Positions 35,630-45,137 of a stretch of DNA of 64,000 nucleotides are shown here, piece after piece. Each line of letters starts with the position of its first letter. The stretch's first letter is position 1. The stretch covers positions 12,958,001 through 13,022,000 of the forward strand of contig NC_063256.1 of the NCBI RefSeq assembly GCF_019578655.1, read 5' to 3'. A program made the position numbers and the translations under genes. Source of the stretch: Ricinus communis (taxonomy: Eukaryota; Streptophyta; Magnoliopsida; Malpighiales; Euphorbiaceae). Under the pieces are notes generated by a model that did not search any database, had not been told where the DNA came from, and saw only the letters and a program-made list of their open reading frames with translations.

Positions 35630-36205
35630 TCTACTAAGAGAAATTGCGGCTATCGTATAAAACCGACAAATAACTTTCACGAGGGAAGTTATCCTATAGA
35701 TATTGTATTTATGCGTGTTCGAAATGCGAATCATAGTGTTCATTCTTATAGAAATGGGAATGAAAAGCAAGATATACTTTTTCTCGAAATATGGACAAAT
35801 GGGAGTTTAACTCCTAAAGAAGCACTTCATGAAGCCTCCCGAAATTTGATTGATTTATTTATTCCTTTTCTACATGCAGAAGAAGAAAACTTCCACTTAG
35901 AAAAAAATCAACACAAGGTTACTTTATCTCTTTTTACCTTTTATGATAGATTGACTAAATTAAAAAAAAATCAAAACGAAATAACATTAAAATACGTTTT
36001 TATTGACCAATCAGAATTGACTCCTAAGATCTATAATTGCCTCAAAAGATCCAATATACATACATTATCGGACCTTTTGAATAAGAGTCAAGAAGATCTT
36101 ATGAAAATTGAACATTTTCGTATAGACGATGTAAAACATATATTGGGTATTCTAGAAATAGAAAAAAATTTCGCAATTTAATTTTTTTACCAAAGAATAA
36201 AATAT
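35630..36205 (+). pseudogene. rpoA: Nuclear copy of chloroplast rpoA (3' half), open frame retained
   Basis: Seen: an open frame of 183 codons follows a stop at 35627; 156 codons start at ATG 35711 and end at 36181. It reads [52 protein letters not shown] and, at the C-terminus, [20 protein letters not shown] then [20 protein letters not shown]. Known: these are the second half of the N-terminal domain and the helix-rich C-terminal domain of the plastid RNA polymerase alpha subunit. The N-terminal ~180 residues are missing and no transit peptide is present. Upstream residues [15 protein letters not shown] also match rpoA. The natural C-terminus is altered: NFAI is followed by a stop where plastid proteins continue DLPKNKF. 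Inference: nuclear-integrated plastid DNA, unlikely to encode a working subunit. Confidence 0.9.
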
Positions 36206-36404
36206 AAATCCGATGTTATATGCAAAGCAGACAGATTTTAGGCAAACAGATAATCAACTAAAAGTAGATCTAAGAAGGGAACAAATCATGAAATATACAT
36301 ATCTATTTAAATAAAATTACAAGCTTATTATTACCATATGAATATCAGATCTACTAAACAAATTATGAATCTTAATCATGTGAAAATCTAAATAATCAAA
36401 AAAA

Positions 36405-36840
36405 TTTCATAATTGGATCAAAATTAATTTTTCAACAACAGACCTTAGATTCAGAGTCCAACTCTGCAAGATGGCTTGGTTCAGGTTCAGCTTTTTGAGT
36501 ATCAATCTCAGGGCCACCTTTGAGTAACGAGTTCCACCCGTTCAGCCTGTCAACTTTCGTTAGAAGCACACATATCAGTTTCTGATATTCTAAATTCCAA
36601 AAGCAAGTTTGGCAGTCTCAAAAAGCCCTCGTTCGAGTTCTGCTTGACCCTTGAGTGCGAGTTTCAAAGATTTTTTCTTTATCTCGCATAAAATATGCCT
36701 CGGTTTTGTGCCAGGAGGGACTGGTATTCAATTCCATGAATGATTTTCCATTCTCTTCAGCCTTATTTGCTAAGTTTGAGGAGGGAGATTTCTGGGTTTG
36801 GTCGTGTTGACCTTTCTTCGTAATCAGAGAGAACTGCCAT
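36405..36840 (-). pseudogene. NudC/BOBBER1-type CS-domain gene, decayed copy
   Basis: Seen on the minus strand: ATG 36840 opens MAVLSDYEE, as in plant BOBBER1 proteins, but stops after 25 codons. Then, across frames, MENHSWN, IPVPPGTKPRHILCEIKKKS, LKLALKGQAELERGLFE, LEYQKLICVLLTKVDRLNGW, LLKGGPEIDTQKAEPEPSH and SVVEKLIFD. Known: this order (N.SW....IPVPxGTK.R.V.CEIKK..L.V.LKGQ...W.LE..K.I.I.LTK......KGxPEIDTQK) is the CS domain and following tail of NudC-family chaperones needed for plant development and heat tolerance. At least three frameshifts and a stop are present, and most of the segment between the start and the CS domain is deleted. Exon-equivalents are contiguous, which suggests a retrocopy, although no poly(A) tail or TSD was seen. 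Confidence 0.75.
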
Positions 36841-37128
36841 GATCGTTTGATAAAAAGCTTGAGAGAAAATCTGTTGGGTATTTTACGTGGAGACTTTCTG
36901 GCGTTGATGTTAATATTCATAGAGACAGCCTTTCAAGAAACTCCAACCCATTCTTCTTGACTAGAAAAAGGATATGAATCCTTATGACAAAGAATTTGGA
37001 GTCCACAATTTTCACCCACAAAATGAAAGGAGAAAAAAAGAAGAGCCTCATAAATTCCACTTTCAGGATTATCTACATTAAATTCCCCATTCAGGTTTTA
37101 TACATACATATATACAATCTATACTATC

Positions 37129-37152
37129 TTATTGTTATTGTTATTGTTATTG
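37129..37152. repeat. (TTATTG)4 microsatellite
   Basis: Four exact hexamer units between the NudC-like pseudogene and the membrane-protein gene. Confidence 0.95.
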
Positions 37153-37733
37153 TGAATTGGAGTATACATGTGAAGAAACCTCAATTTTCTGGAAAGCAAA
37201 AACTCAAAAATTCTAATCCAGGGGAAGAATTCTGCCAGAGATGAGAATGCAAGGAGGAAGCTGCAAATCACTCTTCTCTTATGACAGTGGAGATTGGGTA
37301 GAAGAGACTCAACCGCACTTCATGGACATTGCTAGCCACAACAACCATCAAAGCCCCAAAAGTAGCCCAAGAAACGAAAAATATATATGATCAGATCGGA
37401 CCGAGATGCTTCATCCCCTTGAAATGATCAATAATGTAAGAAGTATGAGATTTCATTTATTGGATGAAAGCAGCACAATGCATCTGCGAAAAATTCAACC
37501 AACAGTAATTATCAAATTGGAATTGTTGTACAAAACAAGGCCCAGTTTCATTATGATGGTACCTTGAGTAATTGATGCAATCAGTACTCTTCTTCAAGTT
37601 GATTAATGAGGAAACAGACCCATGGAGCCGACCCCAACTGGTTTTTCATAGAGTCAATGATTTGAATTTGAATTGAATTTTTACTCTCACGCTGAAGAGA
37701 ATTCGCTCTTGGAACTAGTTTGAAAGACAAAAA

Positions 37734-38396
37734 TTAGACCCCGCAGAGGATGAATTTGGAAGCAGGAAAGAGCAATCCTGAGAAGCAAACAAGACAAATA
37801 GTAACAAGATACTGAGAACACCAAGTAATTGGCTTCCATTTAATCTCAACACTAGAACTCTTCATCCTCTTTCCACATTGTGGCTCTTTTGACAAATCAA
37901 AACTGGATCCTTTCATTCTCAGTTCTTGAATACACCTCGTAAGTGCCCTGTTATCATTCCTCTCTCTTTGCAATTGCTTCCACACTTTCCAGTACCTGAA
38001 AAGCTTAACCTGAGCCAAAGAAACAAACACAAGTGAAGTAGAAATAGAAACAAGAGAAGGTATCCACCATTTCTTGCAAGTATGCTCTTCTTTATTATCA
38101 CTACTAGAGGTAAACAAGATGGTTAAAAATATCCCATGAAAGATTAAAAAGAAAGAACAGAGTTGGAAGATTTCGCGTTTGATAGAGTCCATTCTTGTTT
38201 CCTTAACACCAATTTTTCGGTTGAAAAGATCTTCTTCTCTTTGCCAGAGCTTGAGAAGAAGTAGATGGCCTGGACTACTTGAGATTTCTGTTAATGGGTG
38301 GTTTTGAAGTGCTGCTGTCATTACACAAAGTTGCTTTTCTTGGTGCTCTTCGTTTACTGGGATTTCTACTATATGGGCATCTTTCATTTCAGCCAT
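37734..38396 (-). CDS. Conserved plant three-pass membrane protein, unknown function
   Basis: Seen: one uninterrupted frame of 220 codons with no intron. Start context is good and in-frame codons upstream contain no alternative Met. The N-terminal 75 residues are polar, with an HLLLLKLWQREEDLF motif at 44-58. Hydrophobic segments lie at about 77-97, 111-130 and 192-214. Between the last two is a basic, charged stretch, WKQLQRERNDNRALTRCIQE (138-157), probably helical, then KRMKSSSVEIKWKP. The protein ends in the hydrophobic PASKFILCGV. I recognise the overall pattern as a conserved, single-exon plant family annotated only as uncharacterised membrane protein, and cannot assign a biochemical role. 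Promoter signals upstream include TTTAAATA near 38597-38590, giving a leader of about 170 bp. It is divergent from the mTERF gene. Confidence 0.85.
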   Translation of the reverse strand: MAEMKDAHIVEIPVNEEHQEKQLCVMTAALQNHPLTEISSSPGHLLLLKLWQREEDLFNRKIGVKETRMDSIKREIFQLCSFFLIFHGIFLTILFTSSSDNKEEHTCKKWWIPSLVSISTSLVFVSLAQVKLFRYWKVWKQLQRERNDNRALTRCIQELRMKGSSFDLSKEPQCGKRMKSSSVEIKWKPITWCSQYLVTICLVCFSGLLFPASKFILCGV

Positions 38397-38699
38397 TTTT
38401 GAAGATAAAATAACAAAAATAAAGAAATAATCAAAGAAATAATGCTAACAGAAACAAGAAGCTGATGATAATGTTATGATTCAAGTAAACAAACAAAAAG
38501 AAGATTCAGAGAGAATTGGAGATTGACAGAGCGAGAGTAAAGTAAAGATTGCAGCTTTGTTGAGATATAGAGAAGACGGAGATTTACAGATATTTAAATT
38601 GCTGTGGAAAAAAACGGCTGAGATGGGTTTCTAATGTTTCAACGGTTACATTCATGTTCACTCCAACGGTCAGATTTCTTTCCTTTTTTTATTTATTTT

Positions 38700-38860
38700 T
38701 AATATTTTTCTGTTTCAACGGTTATATATTTTATGAAGGGCTTAGTTTGGGCCTATAGAATTTATAAGCCCAACTAGTTAACTCCTGCCTGCACATAATT
38801 CAACAAAACGGTGTCGTTAGGACTATGTGTAGTGTATATACTCTACTCTGTATTCATGGA
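38700..38860. promoter_or_regulatory. Divergent promoter region between membrane-protein gene and mTERF gene
   Basis: Contains two site II-type elements, TGGGCC at 38748-38753 and its complement-type AGCCCA at 38767-38772, an AAACGGTGTCGTTA word near 38815, and a TATATA box near 38836-38841 with spacing suited to a plus-strand start around 38860-38870. Site II elements are common upstream of plant genes for organelle and ribosome proteins, which suits an mTERF gene. Assignment is from motifs only. Confidence 0.55.
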
Positions 38861-39386
38861 GGCATGGAGCGCTGTCATCACGAGCTCAAAGGAAAAATAC
38901 AGGCAGACAGACAAGGTATGAAAATTTGGTGTTATTTCTTTTTATATTTTGTCAATCTATAACGTTTCTGTATTGTTTTCTTACGGTGGTTTGATCAATT
39001 GTATTAAAAAGTGTGTTGAAATGTCGGAACGAAACCCCGCCTGAAATTCCATGTCTTTTATGTCGCTGGCCTTATTCAGATAATGATTTTTCTACTTTGA
39101 ATCTGGAAACAAGTTGTTGAGAAAATCCACCTCTTCCTTCTATTAGTAATACAAGATGTTTGGGTATGTTAAGGAATCCAACTCGAACAGACCCATAAGT
39201 GGTGGTTGGGTTGGTTAACTTTAGTTTTGCCGGTGCATTGCTTTGTTCATGATCCTGTATTTAGAAAATGAGAAGAAATAATTTGTGCTTCAGATTTTTA
39301 TTCTTTTGATATTTTTGTTTTTTCTTTCTAAATTCTTAGGTTGTTGATTTGGATTCTTTTGGTACAGGAGAATTTCAAAACTTGAA
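38857..39386 (+). other. Upstream ORF in the mTERF leader, spliced
   Basis: ATG 38857 begins MEAWSAVITSSKEKYRQTDK, up to the intron donor at 38915; after splicing to 39368 it continues ENFKT and stops, 25 codons in all. The ATG lies very close to the predicted transcription start, so whether it is in the mRNA is uncertain. Confidence 0.5.
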
Positions 39387-39486
39387 GTGGGTCGTGTTGT
39401 TTGAATGATAAGAAAAAGCTCAGCTGTGATCAAGAAAACAATTTTATGACCTTATTATTAAACCCTAAACCCTGTTAAATTTTCAA

Positions 39487-40656
39487 ATGCAAACTGTTAA
39501 GTCTCTCTTTATTTTTTCACCTTCCCCCTTATACAATTTCCTCATCAATACCAAATATCCCTTCAGTTCTGCTGTCTTCTCTTCACTTGCCCAAACTTCA
39601 AAAGCAGCAAATCCTGCCCTTTTCCATTACCTATTAAAAAGCCTCAAATTCTCTGAAACCCAAGCCTTTACTATTTCAAATCGCTTCTCTCATATCAAAT
39701 CTACTGAAAAGCCACAATCTGTTCATTACTTTCTTAAAAACCTTGGTTTATCCAATTCCCATATCCAATCTGCTATCCATGGTGCACCGCAAATTCTCTT
39801 TGCTAACGTAGACAAGTGCCTTAAACCAAAAGTTAAGCTTTTTCAAGATCTGGGACTTGTGGGTTATGATCTTGGTAAGTTCATTTCCAAGAATTCTACT
39901 CTTTTAACTGCTAGTTTGGATAAAAAGTTGTCTCCTCGTGTGGAAATTCTGAAGAGACTTTTGTTGAATGATGAGAATAATAAAGATTTGGTAAAAGTTT
40001 TAACTAGATGTAATTGGATTATCTCAAAAAACCCCAAATCAAGATTATTATCCAATGTAGCATTCTTGGAGAGTTGTGGGATAGTTGGGTCTCAGCTATC
40101 CATGTTACTAAGGAGGCAGCCTAGACTTTTCATTATGCAAGAATCTGCACTTAGAGACCTGGTTTCTCAGGTTTTAAATATGGGGTTCTCAGTAAATTCA
40201 AGGATGTTGGTTTATGCTCTATATACTGTTAGTTGCATGAGTCATGAGACATTTGGTAAAAAAATTGAAATTTTGAAGAAATTTGGGTTTTCAGAGTATG
40301 AATGCACAGAGATGTTCAGAAAGCAACCAGGTTTGCTAAGATCTTCTGAGAAGAAGTTGAAGTTGGGACTTGATTTCTTTATTAACACAATTAAGTTTAA
40401 AAGGGAAGTGTTGGTTTATAGACCTACATGTCTAATGCTGAGCATGGAAGAAAGAGTGATTCCTCGATACAAAGTTTTGGAGATTATGAAGTTAAAGAAG
40501 CTGTTAAAAAAACAGCCTAGCTTTATTAATGTGTTAAATTTGACAGAGGAGGAGTTCGTGCAGAAGTTTATAGCTAGTTTTCCTGATGATGCAGAGGAGT
40601 TGTTGGTAGCTTACAGAAGTCATACTCTAGATTCATATTCTGAAGAAAAATCTTGA
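39487..40656 (+). CDS. mTERF-family organelle transcription/RNA factor
   Basis: Seen: single coding exon, 389 residues. The N-terminus MQTVKSLFIFSPSPLYNFL is hydrophobic and Ser-rich with few acidic residues, as in mitochondrial presequences. The body contains repeated mTERF units, e.g. HYFLKNLGLSNSHIQSAI, PKVKLFQDLGLVGYDLGKFI, VAFLESCGIVGSQLSMLLRR, KIEILKKFGFSEYECTEMFR and LGLDFFINTIKF; many carry the typical P-x-x-L/IL..LGxS..... pattern. The C-terminus ends with ERVIPRYKVLEIMK and PSFINVLNLTEEEFVQKFI. Known: plant mTERF proteins bind nucleic acid and act in organelle transcript termination, splicing or stability; this belongs to the large angiosperm subgroup of At5g07900/At1g21150 type. 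Start chosen at the first ATG with the presequence. A 5' leader intron (38916-39367) is supported by AAG|GTATG and TACAG|GAG. No damage is visible. Confidence 0.93.
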   Translation: MQTVKSLFIFSPSPLYNFLINTKYPFSSAVFSSLAQTSKAANPALFHYLLKSLKFSETQAFTISNRFSHIKSTEKPQSVHYFLKNLGLSNSHIQSAIHGAPQILFANVDKCLKPKVKLFQDLGLVGYDLGKFISKNSTLLTASLDKKLSPRVEILKRLLLNDENNKDLVKVLTRCNWIISKNPKSRLLSNVAFLESCGIVGSQLSMLLRRQPRLFIMQESALRDLVSQVLNMGFSVNSRMLVYALYTVSCMSHETFGKKIEILKKFGFSEYECTEMFRKQPGLLRSSEKKLKLGLDFFINTIKFKREVLVYRPTCLMLSMEERVIPRYKVLEIMKLKKLLKKQPSFINVLNLTEEEFVQKFIASFPDDAEELLVAYRSHTLDSYSEEKS

Positions 40657-43600
40657 TGCAAGTTAGCTTTCTGTTTAGTTGTGAAGGAGCATAGGGAGGA
40701 CCTCTTCCTTCCAAACCATATGCTCATTGGTAAGAGCTCTTGAAACCATTTTTATTGTACTTATAATGCTTCTGACCTAAAATTAGTTTTTGGCTGCTAT
40801 TTTCTTATAATCAATCACCTCAGAAGTTAAAGTGTCATATGAAGCCATATTCTAATTTTGACATGAGGAATAATTTTCTTATTCCTTTCTCCTTCATGAA
40901 AAAGGACTCAACACTAAAAAATTTTAGTTGTTCTATGATTAATGCTAATCTATATTCAGGATTGTTTGAATTTATCTAACTAGTTCATTTAGAATCTATC
41001 AAAATTTTAGTTGACTTAATTCGTATAGAATAACAACAAAATATCTAATTGGGCAAAAATAGTACATATCCCTTCTCTTGATAAAATGGAAATAACGAGT
41101 TAGATTTTACATTATTATGGTCATTACATATGAACAGATGATTGTAAGCCTGATTAATCAAATGTCTATTTATTTATTTGTTTATCTTTTTTTTAATACT
41201 GAGGAACCTTCACTCGGTAAAGCACGACCACAGAGTGAAAATTCGAATAAAAAATTCTGATAGAAAATCATCATCTTAACAACTATACACCCTAATAACT
41301 AATGAGTTATGATACATACGAAATGTAAGAAAACACCATCCAATCAAGATGATTTCAAAATCCAAGGATCTCCTCAAGTGAAGTTAGGGAAAACTAGTTC
41401 CAACAATGAAACTAGCACTTGAATTCAACTCCAAATGCCACAAACCAAGTATGATTTGATAAGTTAATAATCAAACATAAGATCTTGGTTAGAGAATGCC
41501 ACAAACTAAAAAATAGCTTGATAAGTTCAAAGTTCATGCAAGAATTTAAGGGAAAACACTCCCAAAGAGCAAATAAAGATTATCATTTATCAAACGATCT
41601 TGGCAGATGAATTTGGCTTTGATATTTATAGTCAAAACAAGATAAAGAAACCTAAATTGATGTCTTTTGAGCTTTTCTACGTTTTTCCCTTTAATTTTCT
41701 TTAAAACTCATTAAAAGTGGCTGTTTTTACATTGATGGCACTCATTTATAACTCCCAAATAACAATTAATCATGTGCATTCATTTTGTAACTTCACTCAC
41801 AATACATATAACTCATATCTAATAAAATAATCCTTAAATTGAGCACTATCCAACTGCATCGAGGAACCTTTTTCAGATCCTTCAAACCCATCTCCTTCCT
41901 CAATTTATGCTCCTCAAAAGATTAACCATAAAATGTAATGCTCCACACCTGGTTGAACTACAAAAACATCACTCGTTGCATTAAGTAACTCCTTTTTTCA
42001 CTAATTATCTCTGCATGGCTACATGCTGAGGGGATACCAAAAAATGTAATAAAATTTGGATGAGTACCAAAATCTACCATGCCTTCAAAGACCTCTAAGG
42101 CTTCATTCGCTAGCTCATGGTGTGAAAATTATGATCATGGAACAAAGTCGATGTGATCAGAGAACTTTCAAGAATCAAGTCGTTGTTGGAAAACGTTTTT
42201 ATCAGCACAAAATGCAGTTGCCTCCTTTGGTCAAGAGATGCCATTGCACCTGTAGTCTAAAAAGTAAAGCATATGTAGAACTAAGGGACTAACACCTTGA
42301 GTCAGCATCTCTACGAACAAATAGGTAGCGTCAGCAAAAAGTTCATTTTGGATACACCCTGAAAGCATTCTTGTCCATGCTATTGCATGCTTTCCAGGTA
42401 TGTAAAGGAATAAATGTCAGATACATTCCCAAATAGAATTTGATATGAATCAAGGCTGTCATGAGATTCCATTGCGAAGCCATGCACCAAAAAGTCCAAA
42501 ATGGAAATGCAACTCATGCATGAAAACAAGAGTCCAACCTTATAATGAAGCATAAAAGCCATTTGGCCATGATTAAGCTTTTGGGCTTAATTCATATTTA
42601 TATGGGCTCTTATCTTTTTGGGTTTTAGCTTAAATAATTGTTTTAGTTTATCTTTATAGAATTGAAGCTTGCTCCATACTGTATTAAATAATGGTAATAC
42701 GGATGTGACTAACTTGTGTCAAACTCATAATTAATGTTGATGTTTTGCTAGGGATCGTTTATATAATCAAGCAAAGAAACTCTAACTCTTAATAAGACTT
42801 TTAAATAACTTGTACTTAAGAATTTTAATTATAAATAATAAAAAAAATTTAACATAAACATAAGTTTAGGTTAAACTAGGTCTATAAAATACCAAATCTT
42901 CACTTGATAATTCAACAAGTTCATAAAGAATAAAAGAAGAGAATTAACTTAAATAATCAATATTCAACTATTTCATTACATTGAAAAATTTGTCCTAGTT
43001 TATATAGGTTTTAAAAACTCTAATTCTTTAATGAAAATGAAAGAAATAACAGTAAGACTAGGAATAGAATTTATAAACTAAAAAGATAATTTAAAATTAA
43101 ACTTCTAACTATTAAAGGACTTCTTTAGAAGAATAAAAACTCATAAAATTCGTCCAACCCTATCTAAGCAAACACAAGATTACTCAAACTAAGTAAAACT
43201 AGTTATTTATTCGTATGTTGCACGATCGTTACAATTATTTTGATTATAAAATCAAGTTGATAGATATAATTTAATAATTTTTTTTAATATTTAATATTAA
43301 TTTGTAATATTTAAAAAATAATAGCAAACTAATTATTTTTAAATGTCTTTAATTTTTTTAAAATTTTACGATTTTATTAGTGCAATAGTATAATTATTTT
43401 AAAAATATTTATTAATTAATTTTAGTATTATATAAATTAATACTATCATTATAAGTGATATTACTAAATTTTTAGAATTAAAAATTTATTATATAATTAA
43501 AAATTAATTTATTATTAAATATAATATTAAAAATATAATTTAAGATGTTACTTTTAGAATTAGAATTATTAATATTAAAATATAATTAATATGTTATTTC

Positions 43601-45137
43601 TTAGAATATAATTAGTATTATTATCTGATTAGAAAACTAATTATTAGTTAATATAATATTAAAATATAATTAATATGCTATTTTCAATATTAGAGTGAGT
43701 ATTTAATTAGAAATATAATTTATTAATTAATAAATTAATGGAAAAAACTATAAAACTATATATAAGTTGTTAAAACAAAAGCTTTATGTGTCGAACACTA
43801 AGCATATATGTCAAAAACATTTAGATCTTATAAATTAATATAAACTAGTCGTTTACTCATGCGTCCGTTTCGTGACTATTATTATTATTTCGGTTATAAA
43901 ATCAAGTTCATAAATATGATCTAATAAAATTGTTAATTTTTTGTATTAATTTATAATATTTTAAGAAATAATAGCAGGCTTACTATTTTTAAATGTCCTT
44001 TTTAAATTTTAAAATTTTATTAGTGCAATAATCTAAAAATTATTTTAAAAATATCTATTAATTAATTCTAGTATTATAGTTATATATATTATAATTATTT
44101 AATCTTTAACTATAAATTCAAAACAACATTATTATGAATTAAAATAACTAATTATATAAAAATATTAATTTAAAATAAATTATTATTAGTCATATTAATA
44201 AAATAATATTATTTAAATAAGTAGAACAATCAAATTCTGAACAAAATTTCTAAATCAAATATTATTAAAATAAATTAGCATGCTAAAAGTAGAGGGAAGA
44301 TGGGGTTTTAAATTTTAATACGCAAGAGTTCACAAAAATATTTAATATGCAAAATGGAAAAGAAAAAAACTATAAAACGACAACGTATCCAGAACTAATA
44401 GGTGTCAACTCAGGAAGCAAACCATTATAAGAAAGGCACAGCTTTTTCATCCTTCAAACATAATAGCCAGTCTACAGAGAACAAATTAAAAAAAGGAAAA
44501 TTGAAGCCCTAATTGCAGATGCAGTGAAATCCCAGAGTCGAATTCAATTTGCAAAATCCGCGTGGGGTACCAATTCCTAGCTAATAGTTGAGCTCTCTTC
44601 TGGTATTATTATTAGTATTTTTATCATCTCTTTTGTGAAGAAAAATGGAATATGTCGATAGCTAGGATACCTGACCGCAGATGTAGGGAGGCTTTACTAG
44701 CCAACCGAACAGCGTAACCAAAGTCATCTCCTGTGGGTAGGATTGTATACTTGTTCTTTTTTTCTTTTTCTTTTTTCTTCCAGTATATGCCGCTCCGCAG
44801 GCTAGGAGAGGAAAAACGTATTTTGAAAATATCTCATATTTCGAAGCTATATTAATAGCCTTTCTCGTCCGTTTTCAATTAGAAATCCGCAAGTTAGAAA
44901 TCAAGAAGTTAGTCTACTAAATTTATACTCTTTAATTAAATTTTCAATTTTAATAGCTCATTATTTGCTTCTGCTAATTTGATGGCAAATATTACATTTT
45001 CAAGGTATGAACACTAGTGAAGAGTGAAAGTTAATTGTCAATATTATTGTTATTGTTGTGTTTGCATAGTGAAATTTTTTTGTTTCTAACTGTGATTACA
45101 GGCAACTAGGGAAGGAGGGAATTTTACATACTAAAGT
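40657..45137. other. Intergenic region between mTERF and BUD13, AT-rich, with repeats and BUD13 leader
   Basis: 40657-40850 is probably the mTERF 3' UTR. 41190-42700 holds unassigned, transposon-like text with no open frame. 43190-44100 has the direct repeat listed separately. From about 44425 (ATTATAAG, possible TATA box) to 45101 lies the BUD13 promoter, non-coding first exon and leader intron; its acceptor ATTACAG ends at 45101, but the donor could not be fixed. No other gene seen. Confidence 0.5.
43190..44095. repeat. Diverged direct repeat of ~245 bp, copies 655 bp apart
   Basis: Copy 1 about 43195-43440 and copy 2 about 43850-44095 share the order: AACTAG..TTTACTC/TATTCG.., GTTATAAAATCAAGTT, AATAATAGCA, TTTTTAAATGTC, TTTTATTAGTGCAATA and TTATTAATTAATT. 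Similarity is perhaps 75-80 per cent by eye. Either a tandem duplication or the two terminal repeats of a short element; no coding sequence lies between. Confidence 0.6.

Noticed and set aside
35711..36181. Functional nuclear rpoA gene or bacterial contamination
   Set aside because: Only the second half is present, without transit peptide; sequence is plastid-type, not bacterial, and flanks are ordinary nuclear DNA.
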